Assembly (NCBI GenBank): GCA_963797765.1
Contig: CAWCQU010000003.1
Location: 1 to 64,000 of the forward strand
DNA from: JBGPTK01 sp963797765
GTDB taxonomy: Bacteria; Acidobacteriota; Terriglobia; Acidiferrales; UBA7541
Direction of reading: 5' to 3'
DNA length: 64,000 nucleotides
In this document: piece after piece, positions 61,287 through 64,000 of the stretch
Position numbering within the stretch: the first letter of the stretch is position 1
How the letters are laid out: the number at the start of each line of letters is the position of its first letter
Translations under genes and position numbers: made by a program
The notes under the pieces: model-generated
What the model was told of the DNA's origin: nothing
Databases searched by the model: none
The model's input: only the letters and a program-made list of their open reading frames with translations

Positions 61287-61766
61287 TTGAGAATCGTGCG
61301 TTTAGAAAGAACGAACTCGGGTCAGGCATTGCTATATGCTTTCTTTGTGAGATCTACTACACAAACTGTCAAGACAGCAAGGTTTCCAGGTTCAGTAGTA
61401 TTCTTAGGATTTCTGGGAGGTGCGTTGTGCGGAGCAGCCATCCTTTCGTTTGGAGTATTGATTGGTCGGAGCGGAGATACCGGCCCTGATTCGGTTGGGT
61501 ATCGGCTGATGGGAAGCATTTTATTGGGTTGTCTTTACGGCAGTATGCTCGGGACTCTTTCGTCTACCTTCGCGTATTTCACTCACGTTCGCAAGATCGG
61601 AATGCAAAAAGCAATTGTTCCAGCCATCATCGGCACATTACTGGGCGGATTTATAGGTGCCCTCGTGGGTCCGCTACTGGCAGTCTTAACGGGGATTTGC
61701 GGATTCTTTGGCGCTCTAGAATGGGCGGTACGCCATCCCGAACTCACAAGTCAACTTCCCGATTAG
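61287..61766 (+). CDS. Small integral membrane protein, unknown
   Basis: A protein of up to 159 residues with four likely membrane segments, GSVVFLGFLGGALCGAAILS, MGSILLGCLYGSMLGTLSST, AIVPAIIGTLLGGFIGALVG and VGPLLAVLTGICGFFGAL. Glycines are frequent within the helices, suggesting tight packing. No family is recognised. The start is uncertain (TTG 61287 or a GTG near 61347, which still precedes the first helix). Base composition is lower in GC than the neighbouring genes. Confidence 0.5.
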   Translation: MRIVRLERTNSGQALLYAFFVRSTTQTVKTARFPGSVVFLGFLGGALCGAAILSFGVLIGRSGDTGPDSVGYRLMGSILLGCLYGSMLGTLSSTFAYFTHVRKIGMQKAIVPAIIGTLLGGFIGALVGPLLAVLTGICGFFGALEWAVRHPELTSQLPD

Positions 61767-61902
61767 CGCGTCCAAGCACTTTTTCAGGCGGCCATCCCAA
61801 ACGAAGAGAATAATCCGGAGCAAACCGCGGATGTCTAAGTGTCAGTTCGCTATATTCTATCGATGAGTTCAAGCTCAGCACCGTGCGGTGCGCTCGGAGA
61901 AA

Positions 61903-61930
61903 TATCGGGGCCGGTTTCAGCCCCGCCCTC
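61903..61930. repeat. GGGGCCGGTTTCAGCCCC repeat
   Basis: Relative of the 61242 element, placed just beyond the 3' end of the minus-strand gene at 61939. GGGGC pairs with GCCCC around the centre, so it could form a short hairpin in that transcript. Confidence 0.5.
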
Positions 61931-61938
61931 TTGCCGGC

Positions 61939-62568
61939 CTATTTGCTCTCCCGCTCGATAATATTTTCCTTCTCCAATTCCTTGCTCACAATTTTCACCA
62001 ATCCCTTAATCGACTTCATCGCCGAATTCGCATTAAACGTATTCGTTGTCCCCGTCCAAACCAGTTCTCCATCCGCCTTTCCCGTGGAATAAAAATTTAC
62101 TTCCACTTGCGCCTCTTTCTCAGTCTCCATATATCCCGGCGTATAAACCACCGGATACACCGCGCTGTAATACCCGTAAAATGTCTGGTAGTAGGGAACC
62201 GGAACAAACGCCTCGCCCGGCACATAGTTGTGCTTGGTATCCCGCTTGGTCAGCCGCGCCACCACGATCGCGTCGAATTTCTGTGCCGCCACAATTTCCC
62301 GCAAATCTTTCATGTCGATCGGAGTCAAATCCGGCCGCGGGATAAATTCGTAACTCGGCGCCGCCTGCGATCCCTGCCGCGCAATCGCCGCCACCAATTC
62401 ATCCTCGAATTCCGCCCGCCCCGCTGCTTTCCCATTCAACGCCAGCACCAGAATATTCTTGAATACCCCACCCGTGTAATTCGGATTCTTCCAGCTGAAC
62501 TCCAGCCTCGGTGAACTCGCGGCCACAAACGCCGCGCCAGCCAGCACCGCGACCACTCCCCATGTCAT
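61939..62568 (-). CDS. Exported protein of unknown function (DUF4136-like)
   Basis: A 209-residue exported protein. After a short signal peptide (MTWGVVAVLAGAAFVAASS) comes a beta/alpha/beta domain: FSWKNPNYTGGVFKNILVLA, RAEFEDELVAAIARQGSQAA, QKFDAIVVARLTKRD, a Tyr/Pro-rich region (PVPYYQTFYGYYSAVYPVVY) and EAQVEVNFYSTGKADGELVW, then a lysine/glutamate-rich end. The fold order resembles small lipoproteins of the DUF4136/TolB-N type. ATG 62568 is chosen because the signal peptide begins there; the frame continuing to 62664 carries only repeat-derived sequence. Confidence 0.68.
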   Translation of the reverse strand: MTWGVVAVLAGAAFVAASSPRLEFSWKNPNYTGGVFKNILVLALNGKAAGRAEFEDELVAAIARQGSQAAPSYEFIPRPDLTPIDMKDLREIVAAQKFDAIVVARLTKRDTKHNYVPGEAFVPVPYYQTFYGYYSAVYPVVYTPGYMETEKEAQVEVNFYSTGKADGELVWTGTTNTFNANSAMKSIKGLVKIVSKELEKENIIERESK

Positions 62569-62610
62569 CTTCCTCAATTGTCGCTCCTCCGTTCGCGCCC
62601 TGCTTTGGTT

Positions 62611-62651
62611 GTCATTCTGAGGACCGCATTTTGGACCGAAGAATCTCTCTC
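62611..62651. repeat. REP-like repeat, GTCATTCTGAG type
   Basis: GTCATTCTGAGGACCGCATT then TTGGACCGAAGAATCTCTCT. Both ends equal the copy at 50708-50748 but the centre has lost its perfect stem, so this copy looks older. Confidence 0.65.
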
Positions 62652-62790
62652 GATTTTGATCCAAGCCTTTTTGCTTCCTGGACCGCCTCTTGCGATTTTC
62701 GCTCAGCGAGTATAGTCTCGCCCCTCAAGAACTGTAAGCCAAGTGCCAATTCGAATTTGAAGCTAAGATCTACCCCCAATGGAGGCAAAG

Positions 62791-63288
62791 ATGCCCAAAT
62801 ATCGAATGGCGCTTGTCACGTGCGTGCTTGCCTATTTCCTCACCGGAGCATTCGCAGTTTCATCCCCAGGGACAATCCAATCCCCAACCTCACAGAGCGA
62901 ACAATCCCTCTGGAATCTCGAGCACGATTATTGGCGCTACGTTCAAAACAACGATTTAACCGCCTACTTGTCTCTCTGGCACCACGATTTCCTCGGCTGG
63001 CCCTCCGTCAGTTCCGCACCCCTCCGCAAGGACCATATAACCGATTGGATCACCTCGCAAACCAGCAAAGGTCTCTCCTTCCAATCCATGGAATTAAAAC
63101 CGGCCGCCATCCAAATCTCCGGAAACGTAGCGCTAACCTATTACTGGATCACCTACAAATTGCTCGACAAAGATGGCAACGGAACCACCCACAACCTCCG
63201 CGTCACGCACACCTGGCTCAATAACGGAAAAAATTGGCAGATCATCGGCGGAATGTCCATGCCGGAATCCTCGATGCCGCAGAAATAA
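62791..63288 (+). CDS. Secreted SnoaL/NTF2-like (DUF4440) protein
   Basis: A 165-residue protein: signal peptide (MALVTCVLAYFLTGAFA), then a cone-shaped NTF2-like domain with the helix LWNLEHDYWRYVQNNDLTAY, the LWHHDFLGWPSVSSAPLRKD segment, GNVALTYYWITYKLLDKDGN and HTWLNNGKNWQIIGGMSMPE. DUF4440/SnoaL proteins bind or convert small molecules; no catalytic residues can be assigned. Two ATGs exist; 62791 is preferred because GGAGG lies six bases before it and overlaps the earlier ATG 62779. Confidence 0.82.
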   Translation: MPKYRMALVTCVLAYFLTGAFAVSSPGTIQSPTSQSEQSLWNLEHDYWRYVQNNDLTAYLSLWHHDFLGWPSVSSAPLRKDHITDWITSQTSKGLSFQSMELKPAAIQISGNVALTYYWITYKLLDKDGNGTTHNLRVTHTWLNNGKNWQIIGGMSMPESSMPQK

Positions 63289-63409
63289 AGGGGCTCAGCC
63301 CCCAGGCAGCCAATCGGATCAAACTGTTTGGGCAGTCATTTCAGTGTGGCCGAGGCCGTTTATCGATTGATTAGTTGGCATAAAACTGAAATCAGCCTAT
63401 ATTTCAAGC

Positions 63410-64000
63410 ATGCTCCATTGGCTCAATGGACGCTCGGCTTTGCTGACGCTACTGGCAATCGCGTTTTCACCTTTTCTGCTTCGCGCCCAGTTTCGGGCCT
63501 GCCCGGATCACGTTTCGCCTGCCGCTCCCAGCACACAAAAGATAAAAATTACGATTGTCAGCGTTGAATTCCAAGGCGAAAATCCGCTCTCCGAAGAAGC
63601 TCGAGCTCAACTCGCGGACAAGATTCAAAAATCCGAGTTAGTGGCCTCTCCCGAACAACTCGACCAGGATTGGCTCAATCAAATTGAACAAACAATCATC
63701 GGCGACGAGCTGAGAACGCAAGGCTATTGGAGGGTGCACACGGAAATTACGCCCTACCTGCTCAGGGCAGCAGCACAAGAGCGACTCTATTCAATCTCCG
63801 CTGCAATCCACAGTGGTTCGCAATACCGCCTGCAAGAAATTTATATCGCGAATGCAAAAGTGTTCCCGCCTGCCGAACTCCGCAAGCAAATTCCCTTATA
63901 TCCCGGCGATCTCTTCGACAGCTCCAAAATCAGGGATGGCATGGACGCCGTCAGATCCATGTACCTCACCCAGGGATATATCGATTCAGTTTGGGAGGCA
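63410..64000 (+). CDS. POTRA-domain outer-membrane protein (BamA/TamA-like), 3' end outside window
   Basis: An open frame of 197 codons reaching the window edge in phase. A signal peptide (LLTLLAIAFSPFLLRAQ) precedes a first POTRA-like unit with KIKITIVSVEFQGENPLSEE and a second with LYSISAAIHSGSQYRLQEIY, then AKVFPPAELRKQIPLYPGDL, and DAVRSMYLTQGYIDSVWEA. The sequence YLTQGYID and GSQYRLQEI is the usual POTRA pattern. The missing remainder would be further POTRA domains or a 16-strand barrel. ATG 63410 is inferred from the signal peptide. Confidence 0.78.
   Translation, partial: MLHWLNGRSALLTLLAIAFSPFLLRAQFRACPDHVSPAAPSTQKIKITIVSVEFQGENPLSEEARAQLADKIQKSELVASPEQLDQDWLNQIEQTIIGDELRTQGYWRVHTEITPYLLRAAAQERLYSISAAIHSGSQYRLQEIYIANAKVFPPAELRKQIPLYPGDLFDSSKIRDGMDAVRSMYLTQGYIDSVWEA

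Noticed and set aside
1..64000. CRISPR array, prophage, IS element or integron
   Set aside because: No regularly spaced direct repeats, no transposase, integrase or capsid-like genes were seen on either strand.

Overview
The window looks like a chromosomal segment from an acidobacterium (Acidobacteriota, probably class Terriglobia). This rests on several family habits seen together: a PadR regulator next to an 'ADOP'-type permease of the MacB/FtsX kind, cytoplasmic and membrane Ser/Thr kinases with C-terminal TPR or TolB-like beta-propeller regions, carboxypeptidase-regulatory-domain proteins joined to TPRs, and short interspersed repeats of the GTCATTCTGAG...GAAGAATCTC type. The DNA is moderately GC-rich. 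No phage, IS element, CRISPR array or plasmid function was found. One tRNA (Ala-GGC), the 5' part of a second tRNA (probably Pro) and a complete one-piece tmRNA gene are present.

Layout. 1-3.2 kb: tRNA-Pro end, PadR and an ADOP permease. 3.7-10 kb: an orphan truncated Rhs/YD-repeat protein, a frameshifted HtrA protease, a decayed dCTP-deaminase-like gene, endonuclease III and an MFS exporter. 10-12.3 kb: the ergothioneine pair egtD-egtB. 12.5-22.5 kb: two Ser/Thr kinases flank an OmpA-like outer-envelope protein and an amidase-GerMN-rph-rdgB cluster. 22.6-31.9 kb: isoprenylcysteine-methyltransferase-like protein, glycine-zipper protein, second ADOP permease, SGNH hydrolase, secreted metallophosphoesterase, tmRNA, GIY-YIG protein and dienelactone hydrolase. 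32-43.3 kb: soluble lytic transglycosylase, aminotransferase, a tandem pair of CarboxypepD-TPR proteins, a beta-CASP RNase and a duplicated-domain secreted protein. 43.4-50.7 kb: CPBP protease, tRNA-Ala, an ECF sigma/anti-sigma pair leading into TPR proteins, rnc, lepB and a 50-residue DUF3309 membrane protein. 51.7-64 kb: AsmA-like protein, S9 peptidase, two related secreted proteins, DUF2254 membrane protein, TrmO-like protein, small secreted proteins and the start of a POTRA outer-membrane protein cut by the window edge.

The dominant theme is the cell envelope: export (lepB, AsmA, POTRA), murein turnover (Slt, amidase), periplasmic quality control (HtrA) and many signal-peptide proteins with TPR or beta-sandwich folds. 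Signalling (two kinases, one ECF system) and RNA metabolism (rph, rnc, beta-CASP nuclease, tmRNA) are the second theme.

A caution for any reader: at least nine single-base frame breaks in seven genes (htrA, dCTP-deaminase-like, MFS, amidase, ADOP permease 2, dienelactone hydrolase, duplicated-domain protein) interrupt otherwise well conserved proteins, and two further ones are suspected. Most read as one extra base. That pattern fits sequencing or assembly indels at least as well as pseudogenes, so products of these genes are described as reconstructed across the break. I found no clearly new biological system; the best leads are an anti-sigma factor with a TonB-like C-terminal domain, an internally duplicated secreted protein, and an interspersed repeat that has been absorbed into a protein C-terminus.
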